A program made the translations under genes and the position numbers. Of a stretch of DNA of 64,000 nucleotides, positions 51,746-59,750 are shown piece by piece. The stretch comes from Streptococcus mitis SK579. Its GTDB lineage: Bacteria; Bacillota; Bacilli; Lactobacillales; Streptococcaceae. Every line of letters starts with the position of its first letter. Position 1 is the stretch's first letter. The notes under the pieces were generated by a model that ran no database searches, was not told the origin of the DNA, and saw nothing but the letters and a program-made list of their open reading frames with translations. The DNA lies in assembly GCF_000257905.1 (NCBI RefSeq), contig NZ_AJJL01000019.1, positions 1 through 64,000 of the forward strand, read 5' to 3'.

Positions 51746-52288
51746 ATGAAAAAAGAAACCTTCACTGAAAAACTCATCAAACGCACATACGGCATCTCTG
51801 ATCCCCTTGACGAATACAAACGGCGAGAGGCCGATCGTATCGGCAATCAAGTCTTTATCTTCCTATTTTATCTGATGATTTTCGGCAATTTTATTCCACT
51901 CCTTCTGGCCTATAAATATCCTCAACTAGTGGCTCTAGTCTATCCTCCTCTAATTTTAGTGATTGCCCTCATCGTTGCTGGATATCTCACCTACCAAATG
52001 CAAAAAACAGGGATTACAACTATTGAACCAGATATGCTGAGCGAGAAAGAAAGTAAGCAACTACACTACCCAGGTCTAAAAGCTGGTATAGTCTATGGAT
52101 CAATGAGTTTTTTTGCAACCCCTCTTCTCCATATACTGCTAGGTGAGAGTCAGGACTATCTTCAGTCTCTTCTTGCTTTTAAAAATATTTTTTCAAGCAT
52201 CCTCCAGTCTGTCTTTTTCGGAGTGGTTATACAGATTCTCATCTCCCGTCGCATTGCAAAAGCTAAGAAGGATCAAGATGAGGATTAG
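51746..52288 (+). CDS. DUF3278 family membrane protein
   Basis: 180 residues from the ATG at 51746 (MKKETFTEKLIKRTYGISDPLDEYKRR), with AGGAG eight bases upstream. A soluble N-terminal part (1-38) is followed by two spans (about 40-60 and 64-86), a loop (about 90-118), two further spans (about 118-135 and 145-168) and a basic tail ending RIAKAKKDQDED. DUF3278 proteins are found beside small XRE regulators in streptococci; their role is unknown. It starts 17 bases after the regulator. Confidence 0.82.
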   Translation: MKKETFTEKLIKRTYGISDPLDEYKRREADRIGNQVFIFLFYLMIFGNFIPLLLAYKYPQLVALVYPPLILVIALIVAGYLTYQMQKTGITTIEPDMLSEKESKQLHYPGLKAGIVYGSMSFFATPLLHILLGESQDYLQSLLAFKNIFSSILQSVFFGVVIQILISRRIAKAKKDQDED

Positions 52289-52298
52289 GAGGTGCCTT

Positions 52299-52541
52299 AT
52301 GAAAAAAGAACAGAAACAGTTACGTTATCCTGGTCTGAAAGCAGGTTCGATTTATGGAACAGTAATATTTTTTATAATTCCACTCATTGATACCCTAACA
52401 AGTGAAAATCCAAATTTTATCAGTTCTCTTCTAAATACAAAACATATTTTTAAAACTATACTGGGAGCTTTCTTTTTCGGAGTGATGATACATATTGTCG
52501 ACTCACTTCGTATTGCAAGAGCTAAAAAAGACCAGGATTAG
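52299..52541 (+). CDS. Half-length paralogue of the DUF3278 C-terminal domain
   Basis: 80 residues from the ATG at 52299, with GGAGGTG directly upstream. It matches only the C-terminal half of the preceding protein: KQLRYPGLKAGSIYGTV here against KQLHYPGLKAGIVYGSM, and both end RIA-AKKDQD. It has two membrane spans (about 14-32 and 48-66). It looks like a tandem duplication of the last 80 codons that gained its own ribosome site. The stop of the first gene is ten bases before it. Confidence 0.75.
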   Translation: MKKEQKQLRYPGLKAGSIYGTVIFFIIPLIDTLTSENPNFISSLLNTKHIFKTILGAFFFGVMIHIVDSLRIARAKKDQD

Positions 52542-52551
52542 GAGGTGCCCT

Positions 52552-52878
52552 ATGAAATCACTAGTAACTTTACTTACCTATCATCTTTTGTTTGCTTCAC
52601 TGCTCATCTTCATCATCATTTCAGGGAACTTGCCAATCTACGATATAGTCCTCCTTCCAGTCTTTGTTCCAGCACTCAACAAAGGATTGACTTATCTAAA
52701 AATCGACTCCCAAAAAACGCGCATACTCAACTTAGCACTAATCTTTATGATTCTATCCTTACCACAACTGACGCTCATTTCAAGCAATTGGAAATATTAT
52801 ATACTGCTAACCATCGCTATCCTTTCTTCTATTACTTATCTTTATTATCTCTATCAATTCGTAAAAGAAACAAAATAG
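52552..52878 (+). CDS. Small hypothetical membrane protein
   Basis: 108 residues from the ATG at 52552 with GGAGGTG before it, the same ribosome-site context as the previous gene. It has four predicted spans (about 5-25, 28-45, 58-76 and 82-102) with short loops and no recognised domain. It may be a partner of the DUF3278 proteins, as it lies between them in one transcript. Confidence 0.7.
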   Translation: MKSLVTLLTYHLLFASLLIFIIISGNLPIYDIVLLPVFVPALNKGLTYLKIDSQKTRILNLALIFMILSLPQLTLISSNWKYYILLTIAILSSITYLYYLYQFVKETK

Positions 52879-52904
52879 CATCGTTCATTTAGGAGAAATC
52901 ACCC

Positions 52905-53483
52905 ATGAAAAAAGAAGACTTAACCACTCGCCTACTTCGAAATTTCTTTCATATCCAAGGCCCTTTTGATGAATGCCGTCAAGAGGTTATCTACAAGGCT
53001 TGCGCCCGTTCCATGATCCAAATCTTTTACTCTTCCTTCATTCTCTTCCTATTCTATATTTTGTTCGGAAGCTTTATAGAAATTGTTCGAAATGTTATGC
53101 CCTACATCTATTTTGGACTCATTTTGTTCATGAGTATAAAAGCTCAAAAAGCCGTCCAAGAGCTTCATCTTGAAAAGGATGACAAATCAGAAATCATTCT
53201 CAAAACCTACAGCAAAGCCCAAATCAAATTCCGAAGCTGGGTTGTGTTTATCGGTATTCAGATTGGTCTCTTTACCCTACTCATCTTTCATAAAGTCTTC
53301 GTTCAGCAGATGCCCCTTTCAGATTTTGGGAAGTTGCTCATGCAATTCGATAAAAGTGTTCCTTTCCTGATGTATGGCCTGATTATCGGAAGCATTTTTG
53401 GAACCCTGACCTTCGGATTTCTATCACTACAGGAGGAGAAAACTCCTAAAAATACCAAACAGAAGGAAAGAAGCAATCAATGA
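52905..53483 (+). CDS. DUF3278-type membrane protein, second full copy
   Basis: 192 residues. MKKEDLTTRLLRNFFHIQGPFDECRQEVIYKA parallels the start of the gene at 51746 (MKKE, one basic helix, then GP/DP and D-E). Two spans (about 38-56, 62-78), a charged loop, and two further spans (about 105-122 and 150-170) follow. The tail is Lys-rich. AGGAG precedes the ATG. It overlaps the glutathione peroxidase start by four bases. Confidence 0.75.
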   Translation: MKKEDLTTRLLRNFFHIQGPFDECRQEVIYKACARSMIQIFYSSFILFLFYILFGSFIEIVRNVMPYIYFGLILFMSIKAQKAVQELHLEKDDKSEIILKTYSKAQIKFRSWVVFIGIQIGLFTLLIFHKVFVQQMPLSDFGKLLMQFDKSVPFLMYGLIIGSIFGTLTFGFLSLQEEKTPKNTKQKERSNQ

Positions 53484-53956
53484 CCTCACTATACGATTTT
53501 TCAGTCTTAAATCAAGATAATCAAAAAACCCCACTAGATGCCTATCGTGGTAAGGTTCTCTTGGTTGTTAATACTGCTACCGGATGTGGTTTAACGCCCC
53601 AGTACCAAGGACTTCAAGAACTCTATGATCGCTATCAAGAACAAGGTTTTGAGATTTTAGACTTCCCTTGCAATCAGTTTATGGGACAAGCACCCGGTAG
53701 CGCAGAGGAAATCAATAGTTTCTGTAGCCTACACTATCAAACCACCTTCCCACGTTTTGCCAAGATCAAGGTCAACGGCAAGGAAACAGATCCCCTCTAT
53801 GTCTGGTTAAAAGACCAGAAATCTGGCCCACTAGGAAAACGAATCGAATGGAATTTCGCTAAGTTTCTAATCGGTCGTGATGGACAGGTCGTTGAACGCT
53901 TCTCTTCAAAAACAGACCCAAAACAGATCGAAGAGGCCATACAAAACCTACTATAA
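53480..53956 (+). CDS. gpo: Glutathione peroxidase-like thiol peroxidase
   Basis: 158 residues, thioredoxin fold. The peroxidatic Cys36 is in NTATGCGLTPQY, with FPCNQF near 62-67 and WNFAKFLI near 130, giving Cys, Gln and Trp of the usual active site. Non-selenium bacterial forms use thioredoxin or glutathione to reduce peroxides. The ATG overlaps the TGA of the upstream DUF3278 gene, so it is translated from that transcript; a strong terminator follows. Confidence 0.93.
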   Translation: MTSLYDFSVLNQDNQKTPLDAYRGKVLLVVNTATGCGLTPQYQGLQELYDRYQEQGFEILDFPCNQFMGQAPGSAEEINSFCSLHYQTTFPRFAKIKVNGKETDPLYVWLKDQKSGPLGKRIEWNFAKFLIGRDGQVVERFSSKTDPKQIEEAIQNLL

Positions 53957-54329
53957 TAATTCACAATCTCACTATGATTAGGTCTCTTTTAGCCTAATGA
54001 ATAGTGAGATTTTTAATTGGCTTTGACTTAAAAAAAACTCCATATAGTGAAGCATGCAGTATTGTAAACTATAATTGATAAAACTGCTAGTCAAAAAAAT
54101 CTGTTTCATATAGCTGTTTCTAATACACCACCCTCATCTAACAGTTTTTAAGCTCAATCAATGTAGGGTGCTAGTTTTCAATCACATTCGGACTTAAGAT
54201 CTAATAAATACTCTTAAAACTAAATGATGTTCAAAAGCCCCCTTCATAATTATCATATTTTTTTTAGATACACCTTTGCCTACACTTTACTTTTATCAGC
54301 TATCAAAACCTAAACATATAATAGCACGG
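53957..54329. other. Gene-free gap before the YqeG-VanW operon
   Basis: Apart from the terminator at 53965-54014, this AT-rich stretch has no frame of useful length and no hairpin with a T run. I see no recognisable remnant. The promoter of the next operon begins at its right end. Confidence 0.6.
53965..54014 (+). terminator. Terminator of the XRE-DUF3278-gpo operon
   Basis: AATCTCACTAT and ATAGTGAGATT form an 11-base perfect stem, with a second inner stem (TTAGG with CCTAA), followed by TTTTAATT. Confidence 0.87.
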
Positions 54330-54358
54330 TTGACCTCTCTCTATATATGTGCTAGAAT
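54330..54358 (+). promoter_or_regulatory. Promoter of the YqeG-VanW-barrel operon
   Basis: TTGACC (54330-54335) and TAGAAT (54353-54358) with 17 bases between, about 36 bases before the ATG. Confidence 0.8.
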
Positions 54359-54393
54359 TATTGATATATATTCAATGAAAGGCTTTACACCAA

Positions 54394-54942
54394 ATGTTCT
54401 CATTCATGCCGGCAGCACGAGCAAAAAATGTTTTTGATATCCCTTATCAAAGCTTATATCAAATTGGTTTTAAGGGTTTAATTTTTGATATCGATCAGAC
54501 TCTTGTGATGCATGGTACTCCTGCCACAGAACAAGTTATTGAACTATTTCAAAATCTCAAAGTCCTTGGTTTCCAAATTTTTCTTTTATCAAATAATGAC
54601 GAGGAAAGGATAACAGAATTTAATAAACATCTATCCGTTCCTTTTATTCCTCTTGCAGAAAAACCAAATCCTAAGAATTTTCAAAAAGCTCTTGACATGA
54701 TGCAGTTAAAACCTTTTGAAACTGTGATGATTGGAGATCAACTTTTCACAGACGTTATGGGAGCTAGTCGAGCAAATATTCCCACTATATTGGTTGATTT
54801 TTTATATGATCCTAAAGAAGGTGGGATTGGCAAAAAACGATGGATTGAAAAACTAATACTATCTACTTACCCATTTTTCAGACAAAAAAATAAACATTTA
54901 GATGTGATAAAGAAGGAGAAAGAGCATGGTTTTTTGGAATAA
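54394..54942 (+). CDS. YqeG-like HAD phosphatase (subfamily IIIA)
   Basis: 182 residues. HAD motif I is GLIFDIDQTLV (Asp32, Asp34). Motif II is LLSNND near 75, the conserved Lys is in AEKPNPKNF near 92, and motif III is GDQLFTDVMGA near 119. The N-terminus MFSFMPAARAKNVFDIPY fits the YqeG start. The function of YqeG is uncertain; a role in phosphate-ester turnover is assumed. The core-genome yqeG usually stands with yqeH and nadD, so this copy in a VanW operon looks like an additional, specialised one. It overlaps the vanW gene by 17 bases. Confidence 0.82.
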   Translation: MFSFMPAARAKNVFDIPYQSLYQIGFKGLIFDIDQTLVMHGTPATEQVIELFQNLKVLGFQIFLLSNNDEERITEFNKHLSVPFIPLAEKPNPKNFQKALDMMQLKPFETVMIGDQLFTDVMGASRANIPTILVDFLYDPKEGGIGKKRWIEKLILSTYPFFRQKNKHLDVIKKEKEHGFLE

Positions 54943-55762
54943 GGATCTATTATTTTGTGAAATTAGTCCTACCACATATAAAATCTCTTTAAAAAAAGAA
55001 AATCTCAAACGACATATCCAAAATTTTAAAGAAGGAAAGAAATTCTCAAAAGTTCGTCAAGAAAAACTCCTACCTAACGTGGTTTCATCATACTCTACTC
55101 AGTTGATCAAGCGCGGTCCTGGTATTGATATCAATCTCCAGAAAGGCAAAGCAACTAACATTCATATTGCAGCCCAATCTTTAAACCATATTATGATTTA
55201 CCCTGGAGAAGAATTCTCTTTTTGGAGTTTAGTTGGAAATACAACAAAAAGAAAAGGGTACTTAGAAGGACGAGTCATTATTAACGGCAAAGTGGAACCC
55301 GGTATCGGAGGCGGACTCTGCAACCTAGCTAATCTACTCCATCTTTTAATTGTTCATAGTCCCATGGAAATCACGGAATTTCATGCACATTCAGATGCAC
55401 TAGATCCGGATAAAGGAAAGCGAAAACCATTTGCAAACGGAACATCTGTTCAATACAATCATCAAGATTACCGTTTTAAAAATTCAACTAGCCAAATCAT
55501 TCAATTACGAACATGGGTTGAGAATGAAATACTCTTCGGAGAATTACGAAGTGAAGCCCAGTTCCCATTCATTTATCAAATTGTCGAAGAAAATCATCAT
55601 TTCAAAAAAGAGGGGGAACATTATTATCGTCACTCCATGATTTATCGTGAAAAGCTTGATAGAATAACTGAACAAACATTAGAAAAAGAACTTGTTTTGA
55701 AAAATCATTCAAAAGTCATGTATGATCCCGATCTCATACCTACAGAAATGATTAAACCATAA
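54926..55762 (+). CDS. VanW family protein
   Basis: 278 residues with AAGGAGAAAGAGC before the ATG. The VanW core has IYPGEEFSFWSLVGNTTKRKGYLEGRVI (about 90-117) and GIGGGLCNLANLLHLLIVHSPMEITEFHAHS (about 130-160). It lacks a signal peptide and PASTA or G5 domains, so it resembles the short VanW found in VanB glycopeptide-resistance clusters. No vanR, vanS, vanH, ligase or VanX gene lies nearby, and no resistance should be inferred. The biochemical role of VanW is unknown. Confidence 0.85.
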   Translation: MVFWNKDLLFCEISPTTYKISLKKENLKRHIQNFKEGKKFSKVRQEKLLPNVVSSYSTQLIKRGPGIDINLQKGKATNIHIAAQSLNHIMIYPGEEFSFWSLVGNTTKRKGYLEGRVIINGKVEPGIGGGLCNLANLLHLLIVHSPMEITEFHAHSDALDPDKGKRKPFANGTSVQYNHQDYRFKNSTSQIIQLRTWVENEILFGELRSEAQFPFIYQIVEENHHFKKEGEHYYRHSMIYREKLDRITEQTLEKELVLKNHSKVMYDPDLIPTEMIKP

Positions 55763-55819
55763 TCTAAATCTTCCGATATCATGAAAAAATAACTTAAATT
55801 CAAGGTAAAAGGAACTATT

Positions 55820-56488
55820 ATGAACAACACACCTAAATTAATCGTTATGCTAACTCACAATGATCACACAGTTGAAAATGCTAGTGAAATTTTCGAATCA
55901 TGTAAATACTCTAACGCTGAGTATTGGGGGTTTAAAGAAAAACCACTTCCTATTTCTGAAATGAAATCTTTATTCTCAAAAATGAAATCTTGTGGTAAGA
56001 CTACTTTTCTTGAAGTTGTTGAATATGACGAAGAAAGTGGACTCCAAGGTGCACGAATAGCTAAAGAATGTGGGTGCGATATTTTAATGGGGACTGTCTT
56101 CTTTGATTCAATAAACCAATTTTGTAAAGAAAATAACATAAAATATATGCCATTTGTTGGACAAATTACGGATCGTCCATCTATCCTAGAAGGTTCTATC
56201 GAGCATATGATTTCTCAAGCAAAAGAATATCTAGCAAAGGGAGTTTATGGATTTGACCTGCTAGGTTATCGTTATACAGGGGACCCTATTGAGCTAAATA
56301 ATACTTTTGTTCAAGCTGTCCAAGCACCCGTTTGTTTGGCTGGAAGTATTAATAGCTATGAACGTTTGGATGAAGTCATTGAAGCAAATCCGTGGGCTTT
56401 TACAATCGGAAGTGCATTTTTTGAAGAAAAATTTGGTACAGAAATTCATGAACAAATTAATAATGTTTGTAATTACTTAGAAAAATAA
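55820..56488 (+). CDS. TIM-barrel protein, ribulose-phosphate-binding-like, unknown substrate
   Basis: 222 residues with AAAGGA ahead of the ATG. Alternating strands and helices suggest a complete barrel: KLIVMLTHND, TTFLEVVEYD, GCDILMGTVFF, KYMPFVGQI, GVYGFDLLGYRYTG, PVCLAGSINSYERLDEV near 172 and AFTIGSAFFEEKFG near 192. The last two resemble a phosphate-binding end as in HisA or TrpC-type barrels. I do not recognise the exact family. It lies 57 bases after the VanW gene in the same direction and probably belongs to that operon. Confidence 0.65.
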   Translation: MNNTPKLIVMLTHNDHTVENASEIFESCKYSNAEYWGFKEKPLPISEMKSLFSKMKSCGKTTFLEVVEYDEESGLQGARIAKECGCDILMGTVFFDSINQFCKENNIKYMPFVGQITDRPSILEGSIEHMISQAKEYLAKGVYGFDLLGYRYTGDPIELNNTFVQAVQAPVCLAGSINSYERLDEVIEANPWAFTIGSAFFEEKFGTEIHEQINNVCNYLEK

Positions 56489-56566
56489 GCTTTATAGCAT
56501 AAAAAGAAGACAAGCCTGGTAAAAAACTCAATTTCAAGAGAAAATGAAGTAAATCTTTCCAACAAT

Positions 56567-57370
56567 CATGATCACCCGTCAAACGGGTGGTTTGTCCCAG
56601 GGCTATAATCCCAAATTACCAGCCAGCGTCTAAAGACGCTGGCTTTCACGTTGTTCAAGCCTTATTGCTCTTGACTCGTCACTTGCCTCTTAAAGAGGCT
56701 TTAGTATTACTTACCACTATCCCTAAAGGGACCCTCATATTCTTTTACACTCAATTTATCTAGTGCTATATCATGCTTTACTCGTTCTCAAATTTTCATA
56801 CTCGTGAAGAAATCATCCACTGGATAATTTCTTTAATCTTGAATATATTTCTTAATTGTAGCTTCATTGAGTCCCACCGTACTCATATAATAACCTTCCG
56901 CCCAGAAATGCCGATTCCCAAACTTGTACTTGAGATTGGCGTGTTTATCAAACATCATGAGTGCACTTTTTCCTTTTAAATAACCCATGAAACTCGAAAC
57001 ACTTATCCTTGGTGGAATACTTACTAACATATGTACATGGTCTGGCATTAAGTGACCCTCGATAATTTCAACTCCTTTATAACTACACAAGCGATGAAAT
57101 ATTTCGCCTAAACTACTTCGATATTGATTATAGATGACTTTTCGTCTATACTTAGGGGTGAACACAAAGTGATACTTACAGTGCCACTTTGTGTGCGATA
57201 AACTATGAGCCTTTTGTGCCATATTTTTCTCCTTTTGCTTTACAATTGGCTTGAACACCTTTATTGTATCGCGTTTGGAGTTTTTTGGGTATAACCTTCG
57301 ACGCGCACCCGCATAGCGGGTGATTTTTTTGTCTCGCACCTAACGGAGCGAGACGGACTAATAGTCGCAT
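56567..57370 (-). mobile_element. IS200-type insertion sequence with structured ends, no tnpB
   Basis: tnpA is flanked by hairpins typical of IS200/IS605: CACCCGCATAGCGGGTG (57306-57322) upstream, and CACCCGTCAAACGGGTG plus CCAGCGTCTAAAGACGCTGG downstream of tnpA (left side). About 230 bases between the tnpA stop and the left hairpin contain further small stems (GCCTCTTAAAGAGGC, CCCTAAAGGG) but no TnpB. There are no terminal inverted repeats, as usual for this family. Boundaries are approximate. Confidence 0.75.
56833..57222 (-). CDS. tnpA: TnpA, IS200/IS605-family Y1 transposase, shortened C-terminus
   Basis: 129 residues from the ATG at 57222 (AGGAG six bases before). It is an HUH single-strand transposase: the His-x-His pair is in HLMPDHVHMLVSIPP near 57-71, FVFTPKYRRKVIY near 21, and the catalytic Tyr is in NEATIKKYIQ near 125. 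Family members usually have about 150 residues; here a TAA follows IQD, removing the last helix and tail. Whether it is still active is uncertain. Confidence 0.85.
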   Translation of the reverse strand: MAQKAHSLSHTKWHCKYHFVFTPKYRRKVIYNQYRSSLGEIFHRLCSYKGVEIIEGHLMPDHVHMLVSIPPRISVSSFMGYLKGKSALMMFDKHANLKYKFGNRHFWAEGYYMSTVGLNEATIKKYIQD

Positions 57371-57421
57371 AATAAAAAGTAGACAAGTGTCTATTAGAAA
57401 AATCAGAAACATCCTGAATTT

Positions 57422-57580
57422 TATACTCAATGAAAATCAAAATGCAAACTAGGAAGCTAGTCGCAGGTTGCTCAAAGCACTGTTTTGAGGCTGTAGATAG
57501 AACTGACGAAGTCAGCTCAAAACATGGTTTTGAGGTTGTAGATGAAGCTGACATGGTTTGAAGAGATTTTCGAAGAGCAT
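57422..57580 (-). repeat. BOX element, reverse orientation
   Basis: Begins TATACTCAATGAAAATCAAA and ends GAGATTTTCGAAGAG, the reverse complement of the other copies; CTGACGAAGTCAG is in the middle. It lies between the IS200 element and the dtpT gene. Confidence 0.88.
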
Positions 57581-57683
57581 TAATCAAACTAAAAGGACTC
57601 AGCCCTGTACAATACAGAACTAAATCCCATGAATAAATAATTGATTTAACTTTTAGAATCCCTACAGAAATTCCAGTTTTTCT

Positions 57684-59156
57684 CTATTTGATACCAGACA
57701 TTAGTTTTTCAATACGCGGAACGTAGAAGAGTAAGATAATACTGAATACAATCGTAATTCCTCCAACAATTCCATAGTAAGCAACTTCGGTCTCGCTTGT
57801 ATAAAATTTTACAATTTGAGCATTGATAGCTTGGGCAGCAGCATTACTCAAGAACCAGATAGACATCATTTGTGCTTGGAAGGATTTTGGTGCTAGCTTA
57901 TTAGTGACTGATAAACCAATCGGCGAAATCAACATTTCACCCACAATTACAATAGCCCAACTCATAATCAACCAGAAAGGACTGACCTTAACATCTGTCC
58001 CAAAGAGCATCCCTGGTAACATCATCCACAAGAAGGATAAACCTGCCGCAAATAAACCATAAGCAAATTTCTTAGAAGAGGATGGTTGCTTTTTACCCAT
58101 TTTCCCCCACAAACACGCAAAAATCGGCACATAAATCATAATGAAAAGGGGATTAATACTTTGGAAAAAGCTAGATGGGAAATGAATCTGATTCCCAAAT
58201 ACATTAAAGTAAAGTCGAGTTTGATCATCCGCAAATAGAGCGAGAACAACAGAACCCTGTTCCTCAATAGACCAGAAGAGTACTCCAGCGATAAATAGAG
58301 GAATGTAGGCAAATACTCGGGATCTCTCAGTGGCAGTTATTTTCTGACTAGATAAAATCTTGAAGAAATAGTAGATTGGAATAATTACAGCAATCACTGT
58401 AAAGATATTAACAATCATATCCACGTTAAACTGGTGAGTAAAGACTAAACCTATAACCACGAGAATAACTACGACAAGTGCAATCAGCAAACGTTTAATC
58501 AAGGTCTGCTGCTCCTTCTGTGAAAGGGGATCAGTGGGGTAAAGACTTGATTCAGGCAGGTATTTCTTCCCATCCAAAACATACTTCACCAGACCAAAGA
58601 ACATCCCAATGGCAGCTAATGAGAAACCTAAATGGAAATTGACTTCCTGACCTAGATAACCCACTAGATAAGGGGCAACAAAGGCACCTAAGTTAATCCC
58701 AAAGACAAAGATACTAAAACCTGCATCCCGTCTATCATCCTCTTTCTCATAAATTCCCCCAACCATATCTGAGATATTGGGTTTTAAAAATCCAGTTCCA
58801 AAGATAATCAAGGCAATAGAAAGATAGAGAGCCACTTGTCCAAAAGGTGTTGCCAAAGCGATATGTCCTAGCATAATCAGAATCCCACCGTAAAAGACAG
58901 TCTTACGGCTTCCTAAAATACGGTCACTGACAAAACCGCCGATCACCGAGGACAAAAATACCAGGGAGCCATAAATCGCCATAACCGATGCAGCCGTGGT
59001 CTTATCCATCCCCAACCCACCATCTTGCACACTATAGTACATATAGTAAAGTAGGATAGCTCGCATCCCATAGTAAGAAAAGCGTTCCCACATCTCTGTA
59101 AAGAAGAGGGTGGACAAGCCCATAGGGTGTCCAAAAAATGTTTTCTGTTTTTCCAT
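57684..59156 (-). CDS. dtpT: POT-family proton-coupled di- and tripeptide transporter
   Basis: 490 residues and 14 hydrophobic spans. POT signatures: ERFSYYGMRAILLYYMY near 25 (the ExxER-type proton site), IGGFVSDRILGSRKTV near 76, GFLKPNISDMVGGIYEKEDDRRDAGFS near 121, and NLGAFVAPYLVGYLGQ. It resembles lactococcal DtpT. It imports small peptides with protons, complementing the peptide-binding lipoproteins elsewhere in the window. Its promoter is perfectly spaced. Confidence 0.94.
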   Translation of the reverse strand: MEKQKTFFGHPMGLSTLFFTEMWERFSYYGMRAILLYYMYYSVQDGGLGMDKTTAASVMAIYGSLVFLSSVIGGFVSDRILGSRKTVFYGGILIMLGHIALATPFGQVALYLSIALIIFGTGFLKPNISDMVGGIYEKEDDRRDAGFSIFVFGINLGAFVAPYLVGYLGQEVNFHLGFSLAAIGMFFGLVKYVLDGKKYLPESSLYPTDPLSQKEQQTLIKRLLIALVVVILVVIGLVFTHQFNVDMIVNIFTVIAVIIPIYYFFKILSSQKITATERSRVFAYIPLFIAGVLFWSIEEQGSVVLALFADDQTRLYFNVFGNQIHFPSSFFQSINPLFIMIYVPIFACLWGKMGKKQPSSSKKFAYGLFAAGLSFLWMMLPGMLFGTDVKVSPFWLIMSWAIVIVGEMLISPIGLSVTNKLAPKSFQAQMMSIWFLSNAAAQAINAQIVKFYTSETEVAYYGIVGGITIVFSIILLFYVPRIEKLMSGIK

Positions 59157-59185
59157 ACATATTCTCCTTAAAAATATAATAACTT

Positions 59186-59214
59186 ATTTTACAGAATTTT
59201 CAAACGAATGTCAA
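59186..59214 (-). promoter_or_regulatory. Promoter of dtpT
   Basis: TTGACA (59209-59214) and TAAAAT (59186-59191) on the minus strand, 17-base spacer, 30 bases before the ATG. Confidence 0.85.
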
Positions 59215-59372
59215 ACAAATTATGTTTGTTTTAGAAAATTTTCTGAAAAATCTATTTAGATAAGTTTCTACTTTATCCTCAATTAAAAAATACCAGATAG
59301 AGATCTAATTAAGTAAGAAAGTATAAAAAATAAGTAGGGTAATTTTAAGGCAAACTTTTTTAGAAAGTATAG

Positions 59373-59408
59373 AAAAAAGCACCCATAGGGTAAACCCTTG
59401 AGTGCTTT
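59373..59408 (-). terminator. Terminator following the left rpsI 3'-end copy
   Basis: AAAGCACTC with GGGTGCTTT, plus an inner AAGGGT with ACCCT, followed by TTTTTTC on the minus strand. It lies 25 bases after the stop codon of the rpsI fragment and is probably the original rpsI terminator. Confidence 0.75.
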
Positions 59409-59432
59409 GAAACGTTGATATAATCGTATTGA

Positions 59433-59479
59433 TTAACGTTTTGAGAATTGTGATGCTTTACGAGCTTTCTTAAGACCTG
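59433..59479 (-). repeat. att-like site, left 47-bp copy of rpsI 3' end
   Basis: On the minus strand it reads as the last codons of ribosomal protein S9, GLKKARKASQFSKR and stop. It is identical over 47 bases to 61829-61875. The preceding sequence has a stop codon only four codons upstream of GLKK, so no full rpsI is here. It is the probable left end of an integrative element. Confidence 0.85.
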
Positions 59480-59569
59480 CTTTTTTCTACATCATGATAT
59501 TTATGGTAAATTATCACTAAAATCAAGTAATTTTAAGAGATAAATCCTCAAATTTTACATATATAATCC

Positions 59570-59725
59570 TTTTAAAAATCGAGAGGTTATCAAAGGGTTG
59601 TCAATTTTTAGTTTTCGGAGCTTATGTAATTGAGAAATACGAAATACTGTATCATAAAGATGATGTCCAGTTTAGCAACAAATACACCGTTTCTTCGTGC
59701 CAGTGCAATTTCTTTTTCTATCCTG
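59570..59725 (-). pseudogene. Decayed minus-strand gene remnant, family not recognised
   Basis: On the minus strand two frames join: KEIALARRNGVFVAKLDIIF in one and RISQLHKLRKLKIDNPLITS in the next, with a one-base shift between them near TATTTC. The join gives a coherent basic sequence of about 50 codons. I do not recognise the protein. It is cut off where the repeats before the ATPase gene begin. Confidence 0.4.
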
Positions 59726-59750
59726 AAGATATTTAAATAATTCTAAATAT

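Noticed and set aside
54926-55762. VanW as sign of vancomycin resistance
   Set aside because: No ligase, dehydrogenase, dipeptidase or VanRS genes are present; VanW alone gives no resistance.
57203-57587. Two frames of 75 and 108 codons beside the IS200 element
   Set aside because: They run through the BOX repeat and IS hairpins; BOX copies often give such spurious frames.
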